Assembly (NCBI GenBank): GCA_017416855.1
Contig: JAFQAZ010000014.1
Coordinates: forward strand, 1 to 34,265
Direction of reading: 5' to 3'
DNA: 34,265 nt
Source: Clostridia bacterium
GTDB taxonomy: Bacteria; Bacillota; Clostridia; UBA1381; UBA9506
Part shown: piece by piece, positions 25,764-32,773 of the stretch
How the letters are laid out: every line of letters starts with the position of its first letter
How positions within the stretch are numbered: position 1 is the first letter of the stretch
Translations under genes and position numbers: made by a program
Notes under the pieces: generated by a model
The model's database searches: none
The model's input: only the letters and a program-made list of their open reading frames with translations
What the model was told of the DNA's origin: nothing

Positions 25764-25840
25764 TGGCGTCCCCAAGAGGATTTGAACCTCCGACCTACCG
25801 CTTAGGAGGCGGTCGCTCTATCCAGCTGAGCTATGGGGAC
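25764..25840 (-). tRNA. tRNA-Arg (anticodon CCT), CCA encoded
   Basis: Read on the - strand from 25840: acceptor GTCCCCA pairs with TGGGGAC; the D-arm is GCTC-AGCTGGATA-GAGC; the anticodon arm is ACCGC-CTCCTAA-GCGGT with anticodon CCT; the T-arm is GGAGG-TTCAAAT-CCTCT. Discriminator G and a genomically encoded CCA follow (25767-25764). All stems are intact. It starts only 23 bases after the sigma-factor stop, so the two may share a transcript. Confidence 0.96.
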
Positions 25841-25863
25841 ATAAGAACAGGGGTGTAAGACAA

Positions 25864-26607
25864 TCAGTTAACAGATTGCTCATATAATTTACGCAGGTGG
25901 GCAAGAACTCTCTTTTCCAGACGGGAAATGTTCATCTGAGAGGTGTGCAAAATCTGCGCAATTTCGGTTTGGGTCATTTCTTCGTAAAAACGAAGCCGGA
26001 TAAACTCCTGCTCGCGTTCAGGCAAGGAACGGATACCGCTTTCTACAAAATCCTTGTTTTCAATCATTAAATATTCATTATCTTCAGCACCAATGCAGTC
26101 AGATAACATGGCATCGTGATCGTCAATGGAATAATCTAGTGAATGAATTTCTTTAATATCTCCCCAATGGAGAGCCTGGGTTACTTGATTAACAGGAATA
26201 TCCATAGCTTGAGCCAGTTCTTCGGTACTGGGCATTTTTCCGTTCTTTATCAGTTCCTCATTACGGATTTTACTGGCTTTTACAAAGGTTTCATATAAAC
26301 GACGGGGAATACGGATGCAATTTCCCTTGTCGCGGAATAAACGCTTGATTTCCCCTAGAATTGTCGGGGTGGCATAAGTTGCAAAACGAACACCTCGGGA
26401 GGGGTCGTAGCGTTTAATGGCATTCATTAAACCGATGGAAGCAGATTGATAAATATCATCAAACTCAATTCCGCGTCCGGTAAAACGTTTCGACAGGATT
26501 TCGGTTATATAACTGTAAGTTGCCATAATGTCAGCCAAAAGAGAAGTATCACCACTGGATTGATAACGTGTAAACAAGTCTTGCTCTTCAGAAAGTGCTA
26601 TTGACAT
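25864..26607 (-). CDS. RNA polymerase sigma factor, SigB/SigF/SigG subfamily, 247 aa
   Basis: Group-3 sigma-70 factor. Region 2 is clear: GIEFDDIYQSASIGLMNAIK and then FATYATPTILGEIKRLFRD, the core-binding and -10 recognition part. Region 3 (EELAQAMDIPVNQVTQAL) and region 4 (EREQEFIRLRFYEEMTQTEI, AQILHTSQMNISRLEKRVL) follow. Length matches SigF/SigG/SigB. It is not beside spoIIAA/spoIIAB, rsbV/rsbW or spoIIG genes, so the usual anti-sigma partners are absent locally. The upstream gene (50 nt away) encodes a one-span membrane protein and probably shares its promoter. A sporulation or stress role cannot be decided from the sequence. Confidence 0.92.
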   Translation of the reverse strand: MSIALSEEQDLFTRYQSSGDTSLLADIMATYSYITEILSKRFTGRGIEFDDIYQSASIGLMNAIKRYDPSRGVRFATYATPTILGEIKRLFRDKGNCIRIPRRLYETFVKASKIRNEELIKNGKMPSTEELAQAMDIPVNQVTQALHWGDIKEIHSLDYSIDDHDAMLSDCIGAEDNEYLMIENKDFVESGIRSLPEREQEFIRLRFYEEMTQTEIAQILHTSQMNISRLEKRVLAHLRKLYEQSVN

Positions 26608-26657
26608 TGTGTTAGTCCTCCGATACTAAAAAATCCGGCGATGCTACTTAAGAAAAC

Positions 26658-27329
26658 TTAATTGGCTTCAGCCTGCTTCACTAATTCCGCCAGCACTAAA
26701 GCTGCATTTTCGTATTCGGCAATGCGTTTAGGATCGGTTGTATCCTCGGGACGGCGAAACAGAACCAGAGCATATAAATCATCCTCAGTAAACTGCATAT
26801 CAGATAACACTTTGCTGCCGGCAAGCGAGAGCGCAACCGGCACATCGTTACGATAAATCACACGATCACCATAGGATGAAATGTCAATCAATTCATTTAA
26901 AGGGCAGAAAGCATCTTTCTTTATCATGCGGTCAAGATTAATTTTATCAAAAATGAAGAGAGTAGCACCTTTATCGGATAATTGCCCCATCAATGTCTGA
27001 TAATAAGTCTGATTTTCATCGGAGGTGATATCTTCCCCTAAGAAGGTGCGCTGGATGGTGATGTTTGCTTCACCGTCATTATTGATGTCTTTAATGAGAC
27101 CGGGCATACCTTCGTTAAAGTTAATGGAGCCTTCGGTCAAGGGATTTTGGGAGGTTAACGAAATCTTCAGATCAGATGAGACCGAAGAGGTCAGTTCAGA
27201 AATTAAAAAAGCGGCAATTGCGATCAGGATTACAACAATAATAACCGGGGTTTTATAATAGTACCAAAAGTTTTCCAGTTTTTCTTTCACGGAAGTTGAT
27301 TGCTTATTTTTTGTATTCAACAGTTTCAC
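26658..27329 (-). CDS. Uncharacterised single-span membrane protein, 223 aa
   Basis: A short basic N-terminus with WYYYKTPV is followed by one transmembrane segment (about residues 29-46, VIIVVILIAIAAFLISEL) and about 175 extracytoplasmic residues. The outer part includes TLFIFDKINLDRMI and a C-terminal helix (AALVLAELVKQAEAN). I recognise it only as a type common in Clostridia; no function is known to me. The WYYYKTPVIIV entry to the membrane is characteristic. It is the first gene of a unit with the sigma factor behind a consensus promoter (27368-27396), so a link to sigma-factor control is conceivable but unproven. Confidence 0.8.
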   Translation of the reverse strand: MKLLNTKNKQSTSVKEKLENFWYYYKTPVIIVVILIAIAAFLISELTSSVSSDLKISLTSQNPLTEGSINFNEGMPGLIKDINNDGEANITIQRTFLGEDITSDENQTYYQTLMGQLSDKGATLFIFDKINLDRMIKKDAFCPLNELIDISSYGDRVIYRNDVPVALSLAGSKVLSDMQFTEDDLYALVLFRRPEDTTDPKRIAEYENAALVLAELVKQAEAN

Positions 27330-27367
27330 CTCAATTTACAAATCAAACATCATAACTTTAATACAAA

Positions 27368-27396
27368 ATTATAACATTTTCCTCTCGTTTTGTCAA
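27368..27396 (-). promoter_or_regulatory. Promoter of the membrane-protein/sigma-factor unit
   Basis: On the - strand TTGACA (27396-27391) and TATAAT (27373-27368) are separated by 17 bp: a perfect consensus promoter, about 40 bases before the gene. Confidence 0.88.
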
Positions 27397-27418
27397 GGGA
27401 ACAGAAGTGGTTTTGCGC

Positions 27419-27447
27419 TTGACAGAGAAAAAACTTTGGAGTATAAT
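27419..27447 (+). promoter_or_regulatory. Promoter of the HMA/Cys-rich protein gene
   Basis: TTGACA (27419-27424), 17-bp spacer, TATAAT (27442-27447): a perfect consensus promoter, divergent from the one at 27368. I see no DtxR-type operator on it, unlike the feo promoter. Confidence 0.9.
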
Positions 27448-27494
27448 TAAATTACATAATTAAAAATTTATTGTCTGATGGGGAGGAAAATGAA

Positions 27495-27845
27495 ATGAAT
27501 ACTTTTTTATATGTTTTAATTGGTGCACTTGTACTTTTGGGTTTAGTGTATGCCATTGTTAGTATAAAGAAGAAGACAAATAGCCCTTGTGACTGTTGCT
27601 GCAGTTCTTGCAAAGAACAAGCAGAAAAGGCATATACCTATATTGTACGGATTGACGGTATGAGCTGTGAGCACTGTAAAGCAAGAGTTGAGAATGCATT
27701 CAACGAGCTGGAAGGTTGCAGTGCTGAAGTTAATCTGGAAGAAAAAGCAGCCACTCTGCGTTGCGCCCAGGCGTTGACAGAAGACGAGATTAAACAGACG
27801 GTTGAGAATCTTGGCTTTACTTATGTGAGTTATACAGAAGAATAA
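27495..27845 (+). CDS. Membrane-anchored Cys-cluster + HMA metal-binding protein, 116 aa
   Basis: The start is ATG 27495 after GGGGAGG; the open frame begins with a TTG at 27471 that precedes the ribosome site. Residues 3-22 form one transmembrane helix, followed by KKK and a cysteine cluster, Cys32-Cys34-(Cys35)-Cys36-Cys39. Residues about 47-116 are an HMA domain with GMSCEHC (Cys58, Cys61), the copper/heavy-metal pair. The helix-lysines-cluster arrangement matches FeoB-associated Cys-rich proteins (PF12669), and the spacing C.C.C..C is the same as in the small protein after feoB (30853). So this looks like a fusion of that family with a metallochaperone domain. It lies back to back with the DtxR-type regulator. 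Iron or copper handling at the membrane is likely; which metal is unknown. Confidence 0.85.
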   Translation: MNTFLYVLIGALVLLGLVYAIVSIKKKTNSPCDCCCSSCKEQAEKAYTYIVRIDGMSCEHCKARVENAFNELEGCSAEVNLEEKAATLRCAQALTEDEIKQTVENLGFTYVSYTEE

Positions 27846-27850
27846 AAGAG

Positions 27851-27881
27851 AAGGCAGAACGAATTTCGTTCTGCCTTGTTT
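27851..27881 (+). terminator. Terminator between convergent genes
   Basis: AAGGCAGAACGA and TCGTTCTGCCTT form a 12-bp stem, followed by GTTTATT. It separates the HMA protein gene from the convergent dtxR-type gene and should serve both. Confidence 0.85.
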
Positions 27882-27882
27882 A

Positions 27883-28248
27883 TTATCTTTTTTCTAAAAA
27901 TTCTTTTAATTTTTCGAAGGTTTCCTGGCTGATATCGTGTTCTATTTTGCAACTATCTTCATAAGCAGTTGTTTCGTTTACGCCTATTGCCATTAAAGCT
28001 TTGGCAATAACCTGATGCCGTTCATACACCCGTTCAGCAACGGAAAGGCCTTTTTCGGTCAGGGTAATGTTGCCCTCTGCATCGATCACAATGTATTCAT
28101 CTTCACGAAAATTTTTCATAGCAACTGAAACGCTGGGCTTTGAAACGCCTAATTCGTTTGCGACATCAATGCTGCGGACATAGCCTTTTTCTTTATGTAA
28201 CATAAAAATGGCTTCGAGATAATTCTCGGCCGATTCTTTAATAATCAT
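27883..28248 (-). CDS. DtxR-family iron-dependent repressor, short form, 121 aa
   Basis: The N-terminal winged helix (VRSIDVANELGVSKPSVSVA) is followed by a dimerisation/metal domain, with no C-terminal SH3-like domain, as in MntR. Against B. subtilis MntR the ligand Glu of EGIEHH is Cys here: Cys100-Lys-Ile-Glu103-His104. This equals the Cys-x-x-Glu-His set (C102, E105, H106) of diphtheria DtxR, which senses Fe(II). His78 and Glu12 are also at ligand positions, and MntR Asp8 is Asn9. So I favour iron over manganese sensing. It is divergent from feoAB, whose promoter carries two palindromes that are its likely targets. A separate consensus promoter drives it. Confidence 0.88.
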   Translation of the reverse strand: MIIKESAENYLEAIFMLHKEKGYVRSIDVANELGVSKPSVSVAMKNFREDEYIVIDAEGNITLTEKGLSVAERVYERHQVIAKALMAIGVNETTAYEDSCKIEHDISQETFEKLKEFLEKR

Positions 28249-28282
28249 ATGACATACCTCATATCAATTTTGAAGTATTTTA

Positions 28283-28311
28283 ATTATAACATAATTGAGA
28301 GTGAATGTCAA
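28283..28311 (-). promoter_or_regulatory. Promoter of the dtxR-type gene
   Basis: On the - strand TTGACA (28311-28306), 17 bp, TATAAT (28288-28283): perfect consensus, about 35 bases before the ATG. No palindrome overlaps it, so it may not be autoregulated. Confidence 0.9.
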
Positions 28312-28346
28312 ACGAAGAAATTTTTAAAAAAAGTTATCAAAAAGAC

Positions 28347-28375
28347 TTGACAAGACTGGTTAGTTATGGTAAACT
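28347..28375 (+). promoter_or_regulatory. feoA promoter
   Basis: TTGACA (28347-28352), 17-bp spacer, TAAACT (28370-28375). The first operator palindrome covers the -10 box and the end of the spacer. Confidence 0.85.
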
Positions 28376-28379
28376 AACC
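28358..28379 (+). promoter_or_regulatory. Operator 1 of the feo promoter (DtxR-type)
   Basis: GGTTAGTT-ATGGTA-AACTAACC is a palindrome with perfect 8-bp arms. TTAG/CTAA half-sites are typical of DtxR-family boxes. Its overlap with the -10 implies repression. Confidence 0.82.
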
Positions 28380-28385
28380 GTGTTG

Positions 28386-28401
28386 GTTAGTTATGACTAA
28401 C
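28386..28401 (+). promoter_or_regulatory. Operator 2 of the feo promoter (DtxR-type)
   Basis: GTTAGT-TATG-ACTAAC is a second palindrome just after the predicted transcription start. It shares the GTTAGTTATG core with operator 1, and the two GGTTAGTTATG starts are 27 bases apart. Confidence 0.8.
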
Positions 28402-28431
28402 TTGTTGATGGATACGGAGGTGACAACTTAC

Positions 28432-28653
28432 ATGTTTACATTAAAAGATGCTAAAATCGGCCAGACAGTCAAGGTTGTTAAACTAGAAGGCGAAGGTGCT
28501 GTGAAACGCCGTATTATGGATATGGGTATCACGAAAGGAACAATGATTACATTGCGCAAACTGGCACCGTTAGGCGATCCTATGGAATTAACCGTGCGTG
28601 GTTATGAACTGTCGCTGCGAAAAGAGGATGCTCAACGGATTATAGTTGAGTAG
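28432..28653 (+). CDS. feoA: Ferrous iron transport protein A, 73 aa
   Basis: Small SH3-like cytoplasmic partner of FeoB. The pattern is typical: LKDAKIGQTVKVVKLEGEGA, then RRIMDMGITKGT, and a final PMELTVRGYELSLRKEDAQ. I start at ATG 28432 after GGAGGTG (28417-28423); an in-frame ATG at 28393 lies within operator 2 and would add 13 residues not usual in the family. It is 57 nt before feoB in the same unit. Confidence 0.95.
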   Translation: MFTLKDAKIGQTVKVVKLEGEGAVKRRIMDMGITKGTMITLRKLAPLGDPMELTVRGYELSLRKEDAQRIIVE

Positions 28654-28710
28654 TGTATAGTTTTTTGATAAACAGTTAGTTTCTTCTAACTGATAAATGG
28701 AGGCAAAAGA

Positions 28711-30840
28711 ATGATCAAAATTGCTCTTGCCGGTAATCCCAACTCCGGTAAAACAACTTTATTTAACAGTTTAACAGGTGCGAACCAATATGTTGGTAAC
28801 TGGCCTGGTGTTACGGTAGAAAAAAAAGAAGGAAGTTTAAAAGGTGACAAGGAAGTTGTCTTTACAGATTTACCCGGTATTTATTCATTATCTCCTTATA
28901 CTTTGGAGGAGGTAGTTGCCCGGGATTATTTAATCAATGAGTGTCCTGACGCTATTTTGAATATTATTGATGGAACAAACTTAGAAAGAAATCTTTATTT
29001 GACAACTCAGCTGACAGAGCTGGGCATACCGGTTGTTGTGGCCATCAATATGATGGATATTGTACGCAAGAATGGCGACAAAATTGATTTACAGGAACTG
29101 AGCAAGCTGATTGGATGTCCTGTTGTGGAGATTTCTGCATTAAAGAATGAAGGCATTGAAGAAGCTGCGGAAATAGTAATTCTGGCAGCGAAGGATAAAC
29201 ATAAAGCTCGCGAACATCGTTTTTCAGGTGCTGTAGAGCATGCTATTGCACATATTGAAGAGGCCGCAGTTCACGATATGCCGGATGTTCAGCAACGCTG
29301 GTATGCAGTGAAAATTTTCGAAAGAGATCCTAAGGTTTTAAAACAGCTTTCTTTAAGTGACGAAAAGATGGAGCACATTGAGGAAGATATCAAGGCTGTA
29401 GAACAGGAATTGGATGATGATGCAGAGAGCATCATTATTAATGAACGTTATGAATACATAACTAAAGTGACAGCTAAATGCTACTATAAAAAAGATGCTT
29501 CCAGGCGTTCGGTATCTGAGAAAATCGATAAAGTTGTGACTAACCGCATTCTGGCATTACCTATTTTTGTGCTGGCTATGTGGGCGGTTTATACCATCTC
29601 AATTGGAACGATCGGTGACTGGACTGTTGGGTTTATGAATGATACTCTGTTTGGAGAATGGATTGTTCCGGGAGTTACAGCTGGACTTGAAATGATTGGT
29701 TGTGCGCCCTGGCTGACCTCCTTGGTGGCAGATGGTATCGTGGGTGGCGTTGGTGCCGTTCTCGGTTTTGTGCCTCAGATGATGATATTGTTTTTATTGC
29801 TATCTCTACTGGAAGACTGTGGGTATATGTCCCGTATTGCATTTATCATGGACAGGCTATTCAGAAGATTCGGACTTTCCGGTAAAAGCTTTATTCCTAT
29901 GCTGGTTGCATCCGGCTGCGGGGTGCCGGGCATTATGGCCAGCCGAACCATTGAACAGGATCGTGATCGTAAAATTACCATTATGACTACTGGATTCATT
30001 CCTTGCAGCGCCAAAATGCCTATCGTGGGTCTGGTGGCAGGTGCACTTTTTGGTGGTAGTGCCTGGGTGGCCACGGGCGCTTACTTTATCGGCGTGGCAG
30101 CCGTAGTAATTTCCGGCGTTATTCTCAAAAAAATGAAGGCTTTTGCTGGTGATCCGGCACCGTTTGTTATGGAATTGCCTTCTTATCATGCACCTGTTGC
30201 TTCTAATGTGGCAAGAACTACTTGGGATCGCGGTTGGGGCTTTATTAAACGTGCAGGTACCGTGATTGTGGCAGCGAGCATTATCATTTGGGTGCTGAAT
30301 AATCTGAGCTTTACCGGCGGATTGCATTATATTACCGATGAAAATGGTGGCACTTCTGTTCTTGAGTCGATTGGTCAACTCATTGCATACCTGTTTCTGC
30401 CTCTTGGCTTTGGTAAGTGGCAGGCTGCTGTTGCAACGGTGCTGGGCCTTGTGGCGAAAGAAGAGGTTGTGGGTGCCTTTGGTGCTTTGTCTGCAACGGG
30501 CAACGCTGAGCAGGCAATGGTTGAAATCTTTTCCGGCAGCGCTCTGGGTGGATTTTCTTTTATGGTGTTTAATCTTTTGTGTGCACCTTGCTTTGCGGCG
30601 ATGGGTGCCATTAAACGGGAAATGAACAACGGCAAATGGACATTTGCAGCCATAGGCTATATGTGCCTGTTTGCGTATGGTGTGTCTTTAATCATATACC
30701 AGCTTGGCTCATGGTTTACAAGTGGTGCTTTTGGCGCTGGAACAGTAGTGGCAATAGCTGTTTTGGGTATGTTGATTTATCTTATATTCAGAAAACCATT
30801 TCAAGCAACAACTGATGTCAAAACCGGAATTAACAGTTAA
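28711..30840 (+). CDS. feoB: Ferrous iron transport protein B, 709 aa
   Basis: Fe(II) transporter of the cytoplasmic membrane. The N-terminal G-domain has G1 GNPNSGKT (residues 8-15), G3 DLPG (53-56) and G4 NMMD (113-116). A helical spacer domain follows (about 165-270). The membrane half contains the two Gate regions and FeoB core: ILFLLLSLLEDCGYMSR near 355, then SGCGVPGIMASRTI near 400 with the conserved Cys, and CSAKMPIVG. Eight or so hydrophobic spans are visible. The length is within the 600-800 range. Operon order feoA-feoB-small Cys-rich protein is standard for Firmicutes. Regulation is expected to be iron repression through the two operators upstream of feoA. Confidence 0.97.
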   Translation: MIKIALAGNPNSGKTTLFNSLTGANQYVGNWPGVTVEKKEGSLKGDKEVVFTDLPGIYSLSPYTLEEVVARDYLINECPDAILNIIDGTNLERNLYLTTQLTELGIPVVVAINMMDIVRKNGDKIDLQELSKLIGCPVVEISALKNEGIEEAAEIVILAAKDKHKAREHRFSGAVEHAIAHIEEAAVHDMPDVQQRWYAVKIFERDPKVLKQLSLSDEKMEHIEEDIKAVEQELDDDAESIIINERYEYITKVTAKCYYKKDASRRSVSEKIDKVVTNRILALPIFVLAMWAVYTISIGTIGDWTVGFMNDTLFGEWIVPGVTAGLEMIGCAPWLTSLVADGIVGGVGAVLGFVPQMMILFLLLSLLEDCGYMSRIAFIMDRLFRRFGLSGKSFIPMLVASGCGVPGIMASRTIEQDRDRKITIMTTGFIPCSAKMPIVGLVAGALFGGSAWVATGAYFIGVAAVVISGVILKKMKAFAGDPAPFVMELPSYHAPVASNVARTTWDRGWGFIKRAGTVIVAASIIIWVLNNLSFTGGLHYITDENGGTSVLESIGQLIAYLFLPLGFGKWQAAVATVLGLVAKEEVVGAFGALSATGNAEQAMVEIFSGSALGGFSFMVFNLLCAPCFAAMGAIKREMNNGKWTFAAIGYMCLFAYGVSLIIYQLGSWFTSGAFGAGTVVAIAVLGMLIYLIFRKPFQATTDVKTGINS

Positions 30841-30852
30841 GGAGTGAGTCAG

Positions 30853-31020
30853 ATGAACTGGCCAACGATGATTGTTGCGTGTATTATTGCTGTGATTTTT
30901 GTCAGTATAATTTATTTTGAAATTAAGAAACGAAAAAGTGGCAAAGGTTCCTGTTCCTGTGGTTGCTCAGGATGCGGAATGGCGGATGTTTGCCATGGTC
31001 AGATGGAAACAAAAGAATAA
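30853..31020 (+). CDS. FeoB-associated Cys-rich membrane protein, 55 aa
   Basis: A short frame 12 nt after feoB, with ribosome site GGAG. One transmembrane helix (residues about 4-22) is followed by KKRK and the cluster Cys34-Cys36-Cys38-Cys41, with Cys47 further on. This is the PF12669 arrangement. The cluster is thought to bind iron or protect FeoB; its role is not established. Its Cys spacing is identical to that of the HMA fusion at 27495. It ends the feo operon. Confidence 0.92.
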   Translation: MNWPTMIVACIIAVIFVSIIYFEIKKRKSGKGSCSCGCSGCGMADVCHGQMETKE

Positions 31021-31025
31021 ATTTG

Positions 31026-31059
31026 CAGGGATAATTGTATGAACAATTATCCCTGTTTT
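31026..31059 (+). terminator. feo operon terminator
   Basis: CAGGGATAATTGT (31026-31038) pairs perfectly with ACAATTATCCCTG (31043-31055) around ATGA, followed by TTTT. Confidence 0.9.
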
Positions 31060-31092
31060 CATTATGACATAATATGTGGAATTAAGTTTTTC

Positions 31093-31121
31093 TTGTAATT
31101 TGTCGAATTTTGTGGTACAAT
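31093..31121 (+). promoter_or_regulatory. Promoter of the E2-like gene
   Basis: TTGTAA (31093-31098), 17-bp spacer, TACAAT (31116-31121). It excludes the upstream start at 31110 and supports ATG 31149. Confidence 0.7.
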
Positions 31122-31148
31122 GTATGTATCAAAATAAGTGGGGTTATT

Positions 31149-32006
31149 ATGATGAGTAGAAAAGAAGGCAGAAGAATCCGTGGTGGGATTCCAATGGATG
31201 CGGTGTCTCCTTTTATTATGCCCAATCGAACAGGAGCATCGAATATTTTTCAGGCAACGGTGGATATTGGCCGTTGCGAAGAGCTTCTTCGCCAGAAAAA
31301 GGCGGAAGGGCTTAAAGGCATTGGCATGATGCATATTTTTATGGCGGCTTATGTTCGTATGCTGTCTCAGTATCCCGGGGTTAATCGGTTTATCAGAGGT
31401 CAGCGTGTATATGCCCGTAAGAATATCGAAATTTGTCTGACCATTAAAAAAGAGCTAAAGCTCAATGCACCGGAAACAGTTATTAAGCTGTGTCCCTCAC
31501 CCAGCGATACCTTAGATGTTATCTATTCTCAGCTACAGGAAGAGATTATTAAAAATAAAGAAGAAGGCGACCAGAACAGTATGGATTCATTTGCACGCCT
31601 GTTGATTTATATGCCGCGCGTGTTGCTTAAGTTTGTTGTCTGGATGCTTAAATTCTTTGATTATTTTGGCATGTTGCCTCGTGCGCTGACAAAATTAAGC
31701 CCCTTCCACGGTTCTATGTTCATTACTAATTTAGGTTCTTTGGGCATACCTCCGGTTTGTCATCATCTTTATAATTTTGGCAATTTACCGGTGTTTGTAG
31801 CTATGGGTACCAAACGCACGGAATATGTTTTAAACAAGGATGGCGAGGTAGAAAAACGCCGCTTGATTGATTTTACATTTATGTGTGATGAACGTATTTG
31901 CGACGGACATTATTATGCAACAGCATTCAAGAAACTGAAGCGGTTACTGGAAAAACCAGAAGAGCTTTTAACGGCTCCGGAAACAGTTGTAGAAGATATT
32001 AGATAA
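31149..32006 (+). CDS. Stand-alone 2-oxoacid dehydrogenase E2/CAT-fold acyltransferase-like protein, 285 aa
   Basis: The fold signature is the C-terminal DERICDGHYYATAFKKLKRL (from residue 247), which aligns with the E2 catalytic motif DHRxxDG, and FITNLGSLGIPPV, which matches the preceding E2 block (itNlGs.G). There is no lipoyl domain, no E3-binding domain and no E1/E3 genes nearby, so it is not part of an ordinary 2-oxoacid dehydrogenase. The catalytic His of HxxxDG is Glu248, while Asp252-Gly253 remain. A central amphipathic/hydrophobic stretch (LLIYMPRVLLKFVVWMLKFF) may contact the membrane. It could be an acyltransferase with altered chemistry or a non-catalytic acyl-CoA binder. Two adjacent ATGs (31149, 31152) are possible starts; the ribosome site is weak. 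It is a single-gene unit. Confidence 0.78.
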   Translation: MMSRKEGRRIRGGIPMDAVSPFIMPNRTGASNIFQATVDIGRCEELLRQKKAEGLKGIGMMHIFMAAYVRMLSQYPGVNRFIRGQRVYARKNIEICLTIKKELKLNAPETVIKLCPSPSDTLDVIYSQLQEEIIKNKEEGDQNSMDSFARLLIYMPRVLLKFVVWMLKFFDYFGMLPRALTKLSPFHGSMFITNLGSLGIPPVCHHLYNFGNLPVFVAMGTKRTEYVLNKDGEVEKRRLIDFTFMCDERICDGHYYATAFKKLKRLLEKPEELLTAPETVVEDIR

Positions 32007-32045
32007 AAACAATCGGCAGACCATCGGTTTGCCGATTGTTTTTTA
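32005..32045 (+). terminator. Bidirectional terminator
   Basis: AAAAACAATCGGCA (32005-32018) pairs with TGCCGATTGTTTTT (32030-32043), ending in A and T tracts on both sides. It separates the convergent E2-like and tetR-type genes. Confidence 0.9.
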
Positions 32046-32609
32046 TTATTGAATTATGCCGATAGCTGCATAAAAGAATTTTGTGATTTCCTCAGGAGAT
32101 TGCTCTCTTTTATGACCTACCCACCAGCGAACAGTTTCCACAAAGGTAGAGGTGAGATGATTCACCCAGAATGAGTGTGGCAGTTCAGATGTTTTGCTGT
32201 GTGTAAACAGCTCAGGCATTGCTTCCAGCAGCTTTGACAATTCTGTTTTGAAATAACGTAAAAACAAATCGTTATTCTCGCAGGCGAGAAGCTCTAAAAT
32301 TTGATTATCATTGTTGGCAAGATGCTGAAAAAGGTGCAAGAAAACGGAATCAGGGGCGTTGCAGTTAAAGATGTGTCTATGATTATTTTCAACATGGCCG
32401 GTGGCATCGAAAATATGGCAGAAAAGCTCTTCGCACAACGCTTTCAGCAGGAAATCTTTCGTTTCAAAATGAGCGTAAAATGTTGCGCGGCCGATATCTG
32501 CGCGCTTGATAATTTCGCCAACTGTGATCTGACTGACATTTTTCTCAGACAGCAGTTCAATAAATGCTTTAAAAATAGCTTCTTTTGTTTTTCGTTGTCT
32601 TCTATCCAT
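32046..32609 (-). CDS. TetR/AcrR-family transcriptional regulator, 187 aa
   Basis: The N-terminal helix-turn-helix is typical: RQRKTKEAIFKAFIELLSEK, then ITVGEIIKRADIGRATFYAH and FETKDFLL. The C-terminal part ends with a helix-rich effector domain (SFWVNHLTSTFVETVRWWVG), as in TetR proteins with a TetR_C_7/8-like domain. I start at ATG 32609, six bases after GGAGA. The frame stays open to 32654, but that extension would run through the palindrome at 32637. It is divergent from the CDF efflux gene with overlapping promoters, so it probably controls it and itself. The effector may be a metal or an organic compound. Confidence 0.87.
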   Translation of the reverse strand: MDRRQRKTKEAIFKAFIELLSEKNVSQITVGEIIKRADIGRATFYAHFETKDFLLKALCEELFCHIFDATGHVENNHRHIFNCNAPDSVFLHLFQHLANNDNQILELLACENNDLFLRYFKTELSKLLEAMPELFTHSKTSELPHSFWVNHLTSTFVETVRWWVGHKREQSPEEITKFFYAAIGIIQ

Positions 32610-32636
32610 TGGCATTCTCCATACAATTTTAAAATT

Positions 32637-32654
32637 TTGTTCAGTAATGAACAA
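32637..32654 (+). promoter_or_regulatory. Palindrome, probable TetR operator
   Basis: TTGTTCA-GTAA-TGAACAA has perfect 7-bp arms and lies just before the regulator gene. The half-site TGAACAA occurs again at 32706-32712. Confidence 0.65.
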
Positions 32655-32671
32655 GCCGGAATAATTATCTC

Positions 32672-32700
32672 TTGTTATTTCTCTTTGTATTGAATATGAT
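32672..32700 (+). promoter_or_regulatory. Promoter of the CDF efflux gene
   Basis: TTGTTA (32672-32677), 17-bp spacer, TATGAT (32695-32700), leaving a leader of about 65 bases. Confidence 0.55.
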
Positions 32701-32712
32701 AATAGTGAACAA
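32684..32712 (-). promoter_or_regulatory. Promoter of the tetR-type gene
   Basis: On the - strand TTGTTC (32712-32707), 17 bp, TACAAA (32689-32684). It overlaps the opposing promoter, and its -35 coincides with the repeated half-site TGAACAA. Confidence 0.5.
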
Positions 32713-32773
32713 TGTGTACGGTAACGTATATATTGTACATTAAAAATTGTATTAAGTCAATATAGGAGGCACT

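Noticed and set aside
28393-28431. N-terminal extension of FeoA
   Set aside because: The ATG lies in operator 2 and before the GGAGGTG ribosome site; FeoA normally has about 75 residues.
29857-30378. 173-codon - strand open frame
   Set aside because: It lies opposite feoB transmembrane coding sequence; composition is that of a reverse-complement shadow.
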